From: Methanobacteriota archaeon
GTDB lineage: Archaea; Thermoplasmatota; Poseidoniia; Poseidoniales; Thalassarchaeaceae
Direction: 5' to 3'
Assembly (NCBI GenBank): GCA_002723045.1
Contig: PBNI01000011.1
Coordinates: forward strand, 5,377 to 42,551
DNA length: 37,175 bases
The notes under the pieces are model-generated. The model was not told the DNA's origin. It was given only the letters and a program-made list of their open reading frames with translations, and did no database searches. How positions within the stretch are numbered: position 1 is the first letter of the stretch; each line of letters starts with the position of its first letter. Shown here piece after piece: positions 26,275-35,876 of this stretch. The translations under genes were made by a program, and so were the position numbers.

Positions 26275-29200
26275 CTACTGAGTAATATCAGACGATGAGC
26301 AGATCTTGCACTTCTGTTTGGAGGTCCTCTGGAATTTCTCGATCTCTGAGATGGGGAAATCCGACGCGAGGGACATTCTTGCAGTTCTTGACAGCGTCTC
26401 CGTCAAGTCCGCCTTCGCCTCTTCGAGTAGTGCTTGTGGGTATTCGACCAATCTCCCAGTGACTCCGACCAGGATGGCTGGAGGTAGTACCTGCCTGCTT
26501 GGGAGGCCCTCGTTTGACCTGTCGGATTCGGATTCCTCCAGGGCTTGGTGGTACAGTGCCATTTGCAACCTGTGCTTGCGTAGCAGCTCCTCCTCCTCCT
26601 CGCAGACAGGCCCTTTTGTTTCATCCCCAAGGGCCTCCAATAACCCGCTTTGAGACTGGTCTATGAGGCAGTGGGCATCGGTTGTCTTTAGGTCTACAGC
26701 CCTGATTGTCGGCTTTCCGTTCACGTTGCTCGTGCAGAGGACGAGGTCGATCACCCCCCTCATGTCTATGGTGGTGGAGTCGATTTTGACGAGGTCCTCG
26801 TCTCCGTCTGGTGCCCACTTGCTCCTCCTGACGGCTTCGAAGGAAACGGGCATGGAGACATGGAATGGCATCTCAGTCCTGAGGCCCTCCACGCGCATTC
26901 CGTCCAACTCGGTTCCGTGTATCATCTCGCCCAGCTTCCCTTCCGAGACTCTCTGGGCCATTATCGCGGTGGCCTGTGCTACCTTCTCGGCATCGGCATC
27001 GGCTGGTAGGAGTTCGGAGAAGACGGTCCTGTGTACTTCTGAATCCGTAATCTTGTCCTCTGTCTTGGTGGTCCATGAAGAAGGCAACGGGGCACTGGGG
27101 CCATTTGCCCCGGGACCGGGGTTCCCGATTCCTATCTCAATAATCCTATGGAAGACGTTGCCGAATGTCGCAGGGTCCACAGATAGCACGGGCTGCGTCG
27201 TTCCGACGGTCCCGCTTCTGTTCAGTATCGAATCTGGTTCTACTCCTGCCCTCACCTCGAGCCAGTGGCATCTGGGGCATTCGAAGTAGGAGGGGAGTTT
27301 GCTTGGCTTCACACGGACTCTAGTCGAGGACTCGATTCTTGCAGGGGGCGGTTTTGGCAGATCTAGTGTTTGTTTCCGACGGGAGGCGTGGTCGATTGAC
27401 TCTATTCTCTGGATCGGGGTCATGATCTCGCCTCTGCCTTCGTTTGTAAATGAGAAGCATTCGGGATGATGGAGCATGGTCATGCCCGTCTTGCCGCTCC
27501 CGCCGAGGAATGCTGCCTCAAGCAGACTCCCCGGATCGACGATCCTGCTTCCTCCGTTTGTCAAGATTGGTTCCGATGTGCCTTCCGATGGGTCGAGCCA
27601 GGGTGACTCTAGTTCCCCTCTCCTCCATGATCCCATTCGCAATGATTCGAGCCACATTTGCCCTAATTGTGGAGCGGATTTGTCATAGGTCCACGGGAAC
27701 GCGATGCCCTCGTCTTCCAGCCATTGGGTCCCCCTAGGGGAGCCAGCGATAATGATCTTCTCTTCTGCCCTAGTTGCGGCGACGTAGAGGAGCCTCCTTG
27801 CTTCGGCATTCTTCCTAGCCCTGTGGAGGAGGGAGACGTGCTCCCATATCGCTGATCTGGGGGTTTTTCCCTCTGCAGGCCATGGGTTCGGGTGGCCTGC
27901 GAACATCTCCGGGCTGACGATAAGTCTGCTGTTCTGTTCGTTCCTCATGTTTGTCTGCCTGGGGGAGAAGAGGTCGGCTAGGATGACAATCTTGGCCTCG
28001 AGTCCCTTCGAGCTGTGGATCGTCATTACTTTGACTGCATTCGCTGGGGGGATCGTGGATGCCTCGATGGCGTGTGAGCTGCTCTCCCTCAGGTCTCGGA
28101 GCCTGTCGGAGAGTACGATAGGATCGCCTCCGACCTCTGCGGTAAGCGTCCTGATCAGGTCGACGAACTGTTCCGCGTCCTGCCTTGAGGCTTGATCGGG
28201 GTATGCGACGAGGAGGTCTGACCGGTCAATGGTGTCATCGAGGAGCTCTACTAGGCTGGAAGAGGTTAGTTCGCACCATCTCGATACCAATGACCTCTGT
28301 CTATCATTGGAGCATTTCGATAGCAGCCTGGAGAGCAAGTCCTCCCCCTTCTCCGAGTTGGAAAGGAAGTCGTTCAGTTGGGTGTCGGTCATCCCGAAAA
28401 GAGGCGAACGGGCCACCCATGCTGCGTTGTGCCTTGATCCTGGCCTAGCGACGAATTGGACTAGGCCCTCCAGAGCAGCGGCAGCTGGGCGTTCCAACAA
28501 TCCTCCTTCGCGGTCGACCTGTGCCGGGACTCCTAGATCATGCAGATGCCTGATGATGACGTCCCTTAGATTGACTCTGTTTGGCAGGAGAATTGTGATT
28601 TCTTCGGGCCTTACTGCGTCTTCAGGTTTGACTTCTATCCATGAGTTATCGGCGGACATCACCCTTACCGGGCTCCCCTCGATGAGGCTTCTCACTCTAA
28701 GTGCGATGAGCATGGCTTGCCTCTCCAACCGGTCCAACGAGCCAGGTCCGAACGGATCTAGATGGGTCCGCAGATCTGTGTCGGGATCGGTGGATCCATC
28801 GGAGTCGGGTGGGCATATCCACTCGATCGAGCCTGGATTATTCCGCTTCTCTGGGAAAGAGTGGAGAGTCTGTGACGAGGCATAGAAATCCCCCCTTGAG
28901 ATTAGCCTGTGCCTATCCGAGAAGACGTCCTCCCACCATTCGTTCATCACGTCCAGGAGGCCGCCTTCGGAGCGGTAGTTCACCTGCAGAGGAACCATGC
29001 CCTCCTTGCGTGCACTGACCTCATTCCCAGACGGGGCCGGTAGGTCCCAGTCGGTTGAGTCGAATGGGATCCAAGGAGATAGGTCCCTTCCTCCCCTTTG
29101 CATGTACTCCGATGCGGTCGCAATTTTGGATTTGTGATCATTCCTCGGGTCCCTGCTATGGGACTCCTTCCTGAGGGTCGGTTTTCTGGTAAGCTCCGGT

Positions 29201-31212
29201 ACGCTGGAGAACTCATGCACGTTGATGGACCTTAGTGACTTGGCGAAATCCAGGAATCCGGTGACCTCTGCCTGTCTGAAGGCATAGATGCTCTGCTTTA
29301 CGTCTCCAACGTAACACACGGTGGGTTCCCAGGGGGTGTCTGGCTTGGGAGGGTCTCCTTCTCTGGCCTCCCTCGGGCCCCAGAGCCTGGATAGTAGCCT
29401 CCATTGAAGTGGGGAGTTGTCCTGAGCCTCGTCGATGATGAAGGCCCGGTACCTCCTTCTGATTTCTTCGAGGAGGTGCCTCCGGCTCTCGAGGTCTGTT
29501 CGGATGGCTCCCAACTTGGATGCCCAGGCTCCGGCCGATTCTACATCTAGCTCGAGTTTGGATAATGCATCCATTGCCCTGGAGATGTGATCATCCCTCC
29601 ATGGGCTGCCAGGGCTTATTGAGTCTAGTTCCCTCTGGACCGAGGGGTGGTAGAAAGTCCTGCAGACATCTGGGCAATTTGCCAGTAGCAGGTCTCCCGC
29701 GAGTCTCTGTATGTCTTCGAAGTCGTGGACCTCATCTCGCTGCTTCAGATTCTTCATCACCCCCTGGAATCCCAGATGGAGGAGATGTAGGTCTCGTAGG
29801 TTCTGTATCTCGGCGGACAAAGAAAAGTGGCGGTTCTTCTTAGGGTTGTCCAGCCTCTCGGGGATTTCGATGGGGAGAGCACGGGATGGCCGTTCCCAGC
29901 CAGGGGGCACCTCGGGGGGAGTGGACTCGTCCAGTATGATTGCGGTTCTTACGAAGTGAAGCATCATGCTTCCCAGATCATCTGACCAGATTCGCTGCAG
30001 TTCCGAGGTTTTCGACTTCATCGTGGATGTGTAGGTGTTTTTCCGGGTCTTGTCCTTTATGTCGGCATAACTCCGCACCCCTGCTGGCCATGAGTCGGAT
30101 GGGAACTTCAGTCTCGGGAAGAATTTCATCTCCTTCCCCATTAGTGTCGATTGGCTGACGATGCAGGTCAGAACGTGCCCCATCCAGCAAAGCTTGTCCC
30201 ATTCACCTGAAGGGGGCCCGTTCCTGTCTAGTTCGTCCAGTGATGCCATCCGAGTCTCGGAGGACCAACCGGCGGCTGAGGGGGACTGGAGTGATTCCTT
30301 GATTGCCTCGCAGATTTCTGACACAATCGAGTGAAGTCTCTGAGACTGGTTGGATATCTCCTCTTTGCCGACAGAGGACATGATCGTAGATAGCAGCCTG
30401 TTCGGGTCGAATGAGCCCGTTTCATCCATAATCTTGCGAGAGGACTCCTCGACAAAGACTGCCTTGCCCACTAGTGTTCTGAGCACTCTGGCTGCTGATG
30501 TCCTACCGGAATAGTGACGAGCGACCCGGTCCCTCGCGGAGAGGACTTCCGAAGCGATGTGGGCCGGAATTCCAGCATCCACCGCCTCTCCGATTCGATT
30601 CCTCTCGCTGGCGAGTCTCCAGATGGTCCTGAGTGCGGTCTCGATCAATACCGCTCTTGATGCGTCAGACACATTCTCCCTGCTCAGTGCGTCTCCGAGC
30701 TTTCCACGGTATGGGGAAACCAACTGGGATAGGAAGGAGTCGATCGTGCCGATTGGCGCGTCTTCCAGGAGAGTGAGTAACTGCTCCACGAATCCTTCGC
30801 TCTTCACCCTAGGGTCGAACCTATGCTTTCCGTCATCGCCCAGCGGGCCTGGCCTAATTCTCGAGATTGCGCTTCGAAGTCGATCTTTCATCTCGTCCGC
30901 TGCCCTGTTTGTGAAGGTGAGGAGGACTACTTCGCCTGGCAGCAGCCCGTCCCATTCTTCGAGGTTGATTCTCTCCGATGCGGGGGCTGTGATCACCCCC
31001 CCTCCGGTGCTGGAAGGCCTTGCTGGCTTGGGTAGAATCCTGGTTGCCCGTTGATCCGTGGCGAGGTAGTGCTCTATGACTCGGTCGACTATGGTGCTGG
31101 TCTTACCTGTGCCAGCACCTGCGTCGATGACGATGTGCGAGTCGAGATTCAGAGCCAGGCGCTGGGCCGTGTTTAGCCGGATCAGAATGACCCCTCCATC
31201 CTGACGTTGCAA
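26275..31212 (-). CDS. addA: AddA/UvrD-like SF1 helicase with C-terminal PD-(D/E)XK nuclease
   Basis: DAGAGTGKTSTIVDRV (I), LTFTNRAADEMKDRL (Ia), FIIDEAQDNSPLQW (II), VGDVKQSIYAFRQAE (III), VMTIHSSKGLEAKIVILAD (V), LLYVAATRAEEKIII (VI); nuclease motifs GNVFHRIIE, GVIDLVL, RAVDLKTTDA, RLQMALYHQALEE; cysteine pairs CPRC and CKIC. Confidence 0.88.
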   Translation of the reverse strand: MQRQDGGVILIRLNTAQRLALNLDSHIVIDAGAGTGKTSTIVDRVIEHYLATDQRATRILPKPARPSSTGGGVITAPASERINLEEWDGLLPGEVVLLTFTNRAADEMKDRLRSAISRIRPGPLGDDGKHRFDPRVKSEGFVEQLLTLLEDAPIGTIDSFLSQLVSPYRGKLGDALSRENVSDASRAVLIETALRTIWRLASERNRIGEAVDAGIPAHIASEVLSARDRVARHYSGRTSAARVLRTLVGKAVFVEESSRKIMDETGSFDPNRLLSTIMSSVGKEEISNQSQRLHSIVSEICEAIKESLQSPSAAGWSSETRMASLDELDRNGPPSGEWDKLCWMGHVLTCIVSQSTLMGKEMKFFPRLKFPSDSWPAGVRSYADIKDKTRKNTYTSTMKSKTSELQRIWSDDLGSMMLHFVRTAIILDESTPPEVPPGWERPSRALPIEIPERLDNPKKNRHFSLSAEIQNLRDLHLLHLGFQGVMKNLKQRDEVHDFEDIQRLAGDLLLANCPDVCRTFYHPSVQRELDSISPGSPWRDDHISRAMDALSKLELDVESAGAWASKLGAIRTDLESRRHLLEEIRRRYRAFIIDEAQDNSPLQWRLLSRLWGPREAREGDPPKPDTPWEPTVCYVGDVKQSIYAFRQAEVTGFLDFAKSLRSINVHEFSSVPELTRKPTLRKESHSRDPRNDHKSKIATASEYMQRGGRDLSPWIPFDSTDWDLPAPSGNEVSARKEGMVPLQVNYRSEGGLLDVMNEWWEDVFSDRHRLISRGDFYASSQTLHSFPEKRNNPGSIEWICPPDSDGSTDPDTDLRTHLDPFGPGSLDRLERQAMLIALRVRSLIEGSPVRVMSADNSWIEVKPEDAVRPEEITILLPNRVNLRDVIIRHLHDLGVPAQVDREGGLLERPAAAALEGLVQFVARPGSRHNAAWVARSPLFGMTDTQLNDFLSNSEKGEDLLSRLLSKCSNDRQRSLVSRWCELTSSSLVELLDDTIDRSDLLVAYPDQASRQDAEQFVDLIRTLTAEVGGDPIVLSDRLRDLRESSSHAIEASTIPPANAVKVMTIHSSKGLEAKIVILADLFSPRQTNMRNEQNSRLIVSPEMFAGHPNPWPAEGKTPRSAIWEHVSLLHRARKNAEARRLLYVAATRAEEKIIIAGSPRGTQWLEDEGIAFPWTYDKSAPQLGQMWLESLRMGSWRRGELESPWLDPSEGTSEPILTNGGSRIVDPGSLLEAAFLGGSGKTGMTMLHHPECFSFTNEGRGEIMTPIQRIESIDHASRRKQTLDLPKPPPARIESSTRVRVKPSKLPSYFECPRCHWLEVRAGVEPDSILNRSGTVGTTQPVLSVDPATFGNVFHRIIEIGIGNPGPGANGPSAPLPSSWTTKTEDKITDSEVHRTVFSELLPADADAEKVAQATAIMAQRVSEGKLGEMIHGTELDGMRVEGLRTEMPFHVSMPVSFEAVRRSKWAPDGDEDLVKIDSTTIDMRGVIDLVLCTSNVNGKPTIRAVDLKTTDAHCLIDQSQSGLLEALGDETKGPVCEEEEELLRKHRLQMALYHQALEESESDRSNEGLPSRQVLPPAILVGVTGRLVEYPQALLEEAKADLTETLSRTARMSLASDFPISEIEKFQRTSKQKCKICSSSDITQ

Positions 31213-34200
31213 GTTTCTCTAACCGGACAGTATCCGCAAACCGCTGCTGATGGCGTTGGATGGACCTTTCCCGAGTTTGCGTTGGAGGCCACCTTTAGGG
31301 CTACTGAGAGTCTCTGTGCCATCCACGACCTGAAGTGATCGCTCTGGGTTCTCTCGTCCTCGTCTCCGAATCTGTGTGTTGTCCTTGTGATTGATGACCT
31401 CGTCCCGATATTGAGTTCCTTCTGCGACTCCGAGTATTGAGAAGAGATCTCCAGAAGGTGGTCGGAGTTGTGTCCGAACACGGATATCCCTGCTGCGAGG
31501 ACCAGGTCACCGGGGTGTGCCTCTTCCCACGCACGGGCATAAACTGCCAATTGCAGTTCTTCGAGTAGGCCCTTGTAATGCCGATTCCTGGGAAGGGGTG
31601 ATTCGGAGGTCTTGATGTCCCTGATGGCGATTATTCTCTTCGGCCGCCAACCCGTGCCATGGACTCTGATTGGTGCGACGCTGTCGTCCCCGTCATTGTC
31701 AACCCACTTCCCAGACTCCTGGTCGATGGGGAGGAGGTCTACTCGATCTACCCATCCCCTGACCTTGATCGGTTCGGTATCGGAGTGACCAGAGAGTTCA
31801 CCTGGGATTGATATTTCCACGTTCTTTGAGCCTTCCTTGCCAATCATCCACTCTATGGAAATGGGAGTCGAGTCGTCTATCTGTAATTCTGCTGAAACGA
31901 TGCTTCCAATCCTGCCAGCAGGGGGGGTTGGAGAAGGGTCTGCGAGCCAGCTGCTCCAGTCCTGTCTGGACATGCCTGTCAACGACCTCAGCCGCTGTGT
32001 GGAGACAGCGTCTGACCTCTCCAGCCAAGGGGCCCTGGAATCCAGCGACTCCAGGGCGATCATCATCACCTCGTTGGGATGCAAGCCTGATTTGCCGACA
32101 CTAGGATGTCCCGATTGGCCGTCGAAGATTCGTTCCTCGCTAGTTGGGAAATCCAGGATCTTTGCGATGATGTCGTGATGGACATTGTGGAGCAGTTCGC
32201 CGAAAGTCCTGCTGTCTATGTCCTCGCCTTGCAATTCTTCCCTGCCTGCATCGAGTTCCCTCGAGAGCCAACCCATCCTGGGGCACCTCAGCCATGTCTG
32301 GAGTCTGGTTGGAGACCAAACGGGGATATCCGGTGATACCTCGCCCGTGTGACCGTGTCTGGAATCGCTCACCGATTCGCTGGTCGGGGAGGGGTTTAGT
32401 GGTCTCGGGTCTATCGAGAGGGATGGTTTTCCCCCGGATAGCCCCCCCACAACTGGCCACCTAGGGTTGTTTCTTGGATTTTCGACCCCGGGGGGGTTCT
32501 TTCCGTGGAATTTTAGCCCCTCGAGGGAGAATATGTGCTCTCTAGCGTCTTCGGGCAGATACCCATCTTCACCGGCGATTGAGGGTTGTCTTCTTTCGCG
32601 GTCCCTCTGGACATGGGGGTCGGTTGGAATCGATACCGCGCTAGGGTTGATTGGGGGAGTGGACGGTTCGCGTGACGCCCTGATTCTCAGTCCGTCGTCC
32701 TGTCTGGCATCCCTAGGTGAGGAGAATTCCGTGGAGAATCTGTAATCCGCCTCATCGATTCCCTCTAAATCGGATTCTCGGGCCCATTCCCTAATCGGTG
32801 CGGATGGTGGGGCTGTTTCATCCATGCTCGGATCAAGGATGATCACTTCTGGTGAGGAATGCAAGATATGCTGTAGGCTGTGTCTGGCGTCCCTGACCGG
32901 GGAATCGGGACTGAGAATGCCTAGGGAATGGCGTTCCTCATCGCCTAGGAACGGCGTTTTGGGAACTCTTAGGTCCCATGAGGCGCTGGAGAGGTTCGCC
33001 AGAACCATCAGATCGGCCGTGCAACCAAGGGCGTCGCTCGGACTTAGCACTGAGACGTTTCCGGAGAAGTTCGGGCCGCCCATGACTGCAGACGATTGCT
33101 CGGCTAGTGAAATTAGTTCGTCCACCCAATCGGACCCAAGGGTTGGCCCCCCCTGTCCCGATCTCCGCTGCATCTCCCTCAGGACCTCCCGGTCGCTAAC
33201 CAGTGCGTGAACTGCTGCGGCAGGGGAGAGGCCCTGCCCCCGGTATAGTTGCATCTCAGAATCGAGGTCGATTAGGGACAGGGTGTTATTCAGCCATCCA
33301 TCTCCGTCCAAAGCGATATCCGGCAGTGGGAGTTGGGAGCCTGTGTAGCACCCAATCGGCTGCCCTAGGTCCCGTACCAGTTCCCTATCCGGCCCCCTGA
33401 GGATGGGGTATAGGGAATTGGCCAAGCAGAGCAGCCACCATTGTGCCGCTTCCTTTGATGGCCCATCCCTCTCATCGGAAGGGGGTCGCGATAGAGTCTC
33501 GACCCACTTGAGTAGAGCCCCTGGGCCTCCAAGGACGTGTTCATTCCTTGCTAGTTTTGTGAGCAGTTCGGAGTCGGCGGAAGGGGAAATCCCGGAATCG
33601 GTTGGGTGCTCGGAAGAAATCTCGAACGGAGTGATGGACCTCTGCAGGGAAAGCGCCCTCAGGTTCTCTAGCGAGAATGCATCGGGTCCGTGAGCAAGGC
33701 TTGCTAGTCGCAATACCCAGTGTCCAATGGGGTGGGTCGAGGGGGGCCCTCTCCCCCTCTCCAAGCAAATTCCGATTGATCCAAGGGCCTGCTCCCACTT
33801 GTGTCTGTTCTTCTCGATAGCCGGATCGATGATGATTATCTCCGAGTCCCCCCTAGTGAGCCGCTCTGAGACCAGTCTTGTCGTGACGTCGAAAGAGTGG
33901 GCCTCCCTGCTGAGAAGGATCCGTGTGACTGCCGGTGGAACTGGCTCTGCAGAAGACCTGCCACTAGGAACCCAGATCGGGAGGTCGTGAGGATCCCTGA
34001 TGGGGTGCTCATCGACGAGGAGGTTTCCATGGTGTCCGAGCCGGAAATTTCCAGGATGGGCAAGCTGGTGGATTGGGCTGTGCCTTGAGAGTGATAGGAG
34101 CATCTCGGTATGGGATCGGCATATGATTGGGGAGTGGTCAAGCATGATTATCCCGTCTATATCGGAGATGGTGAAAGGAGTGGCACCTCCCTCCAATGAG

Positions 34201-34808
34201 TCGATGATTCGGCTAACGGCCAAATCCTGGTGTGTGAATCGCAGTTTCTCCTCTAGGCGTTCGATTACTCTTCTGAAAGTCGTCATCCCGGGCCCTTGCC
34301 ACCTACTAACCGCGATCTCCCTGGAAAGCTGGTAGTGTAGTTCGGCAAGAGCCTCTGTCTTCCCTTTCCCCCACCTCATGTCCGGTAGTGGGTTGATGAG
34401 AGGAAATCCCAGTCTTGCTGCTTCATTCCTGCATTCGCTGTGAATTATGGACAAAAGCGGACCGTCGTTGGACAGGACTCGAGGCATCCTGAGGTCCGCG
34501 ACCAGAGATGAAATGAGAGACTCTATTGTGTGATGCAGAGTACGATCCACGGCTCCTCGGAGGTCTAATGAAGAGAGTAGTTGCATTCTGGATTTCTCTG
34601 TTGGATATATCACCAGGACCCTTCCGTGAATATCAGGGTCTGTGCTTTGAACGCCCAAAGACTGGCGCCTGATCTGCTCCTTGAGCCATTCTGGCATTGG
34701 CCCTCTTGGGACCCTCTCGCTGGTCACACAATGTTCCCTTGTCGCCAACACGTCATCTCCGAGCATTACCCATGGTCGGGGGTGGTTATTCAACCCAACT
34801 GTTGGCAC
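31182..34808 (-). CDS. addB: AddB-like protein: degenerate helicase region plus Fe-S PD-(D/E)XK nuclease
   Basis: C-terminal WSPTRLQTWLRCPRMGWLSREL...GELLHNVHHDI...GWVDRVDLLPID...AIRDIKTSES...LEELQLAVYARAWEEA...CGYCPVRETCN, the Cas4/AddB four-cysteine layout. Overlaps addA; start codon uncertain. Confidence 0.82.
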   Translation of the reverse strand: MPTVGLNNHPRPWVMLGDDVLATREHCVTSERVPRGPMPEWLKEQIRRQSLGVQSTDPDIHGRVLVIYPTEKSRMQLLSSLDLRGAVDRTLHHTIESLISSLVADLRMPRVLSNDGPLLSIIHSECRNEAARLGFPLINPLPDMRWGKGKTEALAELHYQLSREIAVSRWQGPGMTTFRRVIERLEEKLRFTHQDLAVSRIIDSLEGGATPFTISDIDGIIMLDHSPIICRSHTEMLLSLSRHSPIHQLAHPGNFRLGHHGNLLVDEHPIRDPHDLPIWVPSGRSSAEPVPPAVTRILLSREAHSFDVTTRLVSERLTRGDSEIIIIDPAIEKNRHKWEQALGSIGICLERGRGPPSTHPIGHWVLRLASLAHGPDAFSLENLRALSLQRSITPFEISSEHPTDSGISPSADSELLTKLARNEHVLGGPGALLKWVETLSRPPSDERDGPSKEAAQWWLLCLANSLYPILRGPDRELVRDLGQPIGCYTGSQLPLPDIALDGDGWLNNTLSLIDLDSEMQLYRGQGLSPAAAVHALVSDREVLREMQRRSGQGGPTLGSDWVDELISLAEQSSAVMGGPNFSGNVSVLSPSDALGCTADLMVLANLSSASWDLRVPKTPFLGDEERHSLGILSPDSPVRDARHSLQHILHSSPEVIILDPSMDETAPPSAPIREWARESDLEGIDEADYRFSTEFSSPRDARQDDGLRIRASREPSTPPINPSAVSIPTDPHVQRDRERRQPSIAGEDGYLPEDAREHIFSLEGLKFHGKNPPGVENPRNNPRWPVVGGLSGGKPSLSIDPRPLNPSPTSESVSDSRHGHTGEVSPDIPVWSPTRLQTWLRCPRMGWLSRELDAGREELQGEDIDSRTFGELLHNVHHDIIAKILDFPTSEERIFDGQSGHPSVGKSGLHPNEVMMIALESLDSRAPWLERSDAVSTQRLRSLTGMSRQDWSSWLADPSPTPPAGRIGSIVSAELQIDDSTPISIEWMIGKEGSKNVEISIPGELSGHSDTEPIKVRGWVDRVDLLPIDQESGKWVDNDGDDSVAPIRVHGTGWRPKRIIAIRDIKTSESPLPRNRHYKGLLEELQLAVYARAWEEAHPGDLVLAAGISVFGHNSDHLLEISSQYSESQKELNIGTRSSITRTTHRFGDEDERTQSDHFRSWMAQRLSVALKVASNANSGKVHPTPSAAVCGYCPVRETCNVRMEGSF

Positions 34809-35843
34809 TCATTGCAATAGCTCGGAATCCCTTTGGCGTCTGGGTACCAAAGCGGCTAGCATGCATAGGAGAGTGGCGACTCCCGGGGCTGGAAGAGAAT
34901 TCTCGCCATTGGGGCCTCCATGGGATTCCCAGTCAACGACCATGACTACGGACATGTCATCTCCGTCCCATGGTTCAGGAGGCGCGAAGGCGATTGAGCC
35001 TTCGTGGCCATCACCAATGTTCACTGCTTCGTGGAGCACGTGGCTGTAGTTCACCTTGCCGTTACTCCCCTCTGGGTAGTGTGCATTATGCTCCACGAAC
35101 ATAAGCCAGCTGTTTACTTCCCATGGAAAATCTGCCTCGGACCAGAGGCTGATATCCCACTGGAAAGAGTAGTCTACGATCTCTCCAGTATGATTCTCGG
35201 ACTGATTGTTTACTGGCAGAGTTACAGAAGCGGACACTTCTAGTGAAATTGACCCATTGGTTGCAAAGGGGTGGCTAGAGCCCAACGCCAGTGCGGTTGA
35301 ATAGTCGGTAAGCAGGCTGTTGGATTTGGTGCTTATTCCGGTGTACATCCTCTCTCCGTCGAAGACATTGCTAGGAGCGGACCTTTCTGTTCCGGGGATC
35401 TTGATCACTCCTCCCTCAGATGACGTCACTGACCTCTCAGTGGAAAGAAGCGATCCCGCACCATAGGTTTCGACCCATCGAGAATCGGTCGAGTTGCTTC
35501 CGAAGGGGTCCAGGGTCTCGTAGAGGTGCCTGTGATAGTGAATTCTGGTAACTTCAAGGTCTGCGGTAGCATCGTCAAGGGCCTGTTCGGTCTTGACGCA
35601 GTTGGAACACCAAGTCGCTGTGTAGACCTCAACTATTCTGGGCATATCCAGTATGCCAGATGTGGATACCGCGTAGGTGGTATTTGATAGGTCGATGGAT
35701 AACCCCCCGATGGTCCCAGATAGCATCCCTGACTCGTCAGAAATCCTGGCATCGTCCCAGAGGCTGCCAGTTGAAGCGGAAGCTTGTATTGGCATTACGA
35801 TGAGTGCTATCAAAACTAGTGCGGATAGTCGCCTCATGTTCAT
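34809..35843 (-). CDS. Secreted thioredoxin-fold protein with C-terminal sorting-like tail
   Basis: Signal peptide RRLSALVLIALIVMPIQASAS; CxxC motif VEVYTATWCSNCVKTEQAL; C-terminal SLPAPGVATLLCMLAALVPRRQR. Confidence 0.8.
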   Translation of the reverse strand: MNMRRLSALVLIALIVMPIQASASTGSLWDDARISDESGMLSGTIGGLSIDLSNTTYAVSTSGILDMPRIVEVYTATWCSNCVKTEQALDDATADLEVTRIHYHRHLYETLDPFGSNSTDSRWVETYGAGSLLSTERSVTSSEGGVIKIPGTERSAPSNVFDGERMYTGISTKSNSLLTDYSTALALGSSHPFATNGSISLEVSASVTLPVNNQSENHTGEIVDYSFQWDISLWSEADFPWEVNSWLMFVEHNAHYPEGSNGKVNYSHVLHEAVNIGDGHEGSIAFAPPEPWDGDDMSVVMVVDWESHGGPNGENSLPAPGVATLLCMLAALVPRRQRDSELLQ

Positions 35844-35876
35844 CTCGAGGTGGGGGAGTTATTGAACGGTTACGGA

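Noticed and set aside
26663-31054. Numerous plus-strand ORFs across addA
   Set aside because: All overlap a protein with a complete set of SF1 helicase motifs on the minus strand; Ser/Arg/Pro-rich shadows.
32485-32500. Homopolymer G runs in addB as possible frameshift
   Set aside because: The reading frame stays open and the downstream nuclease motifs are in frame.
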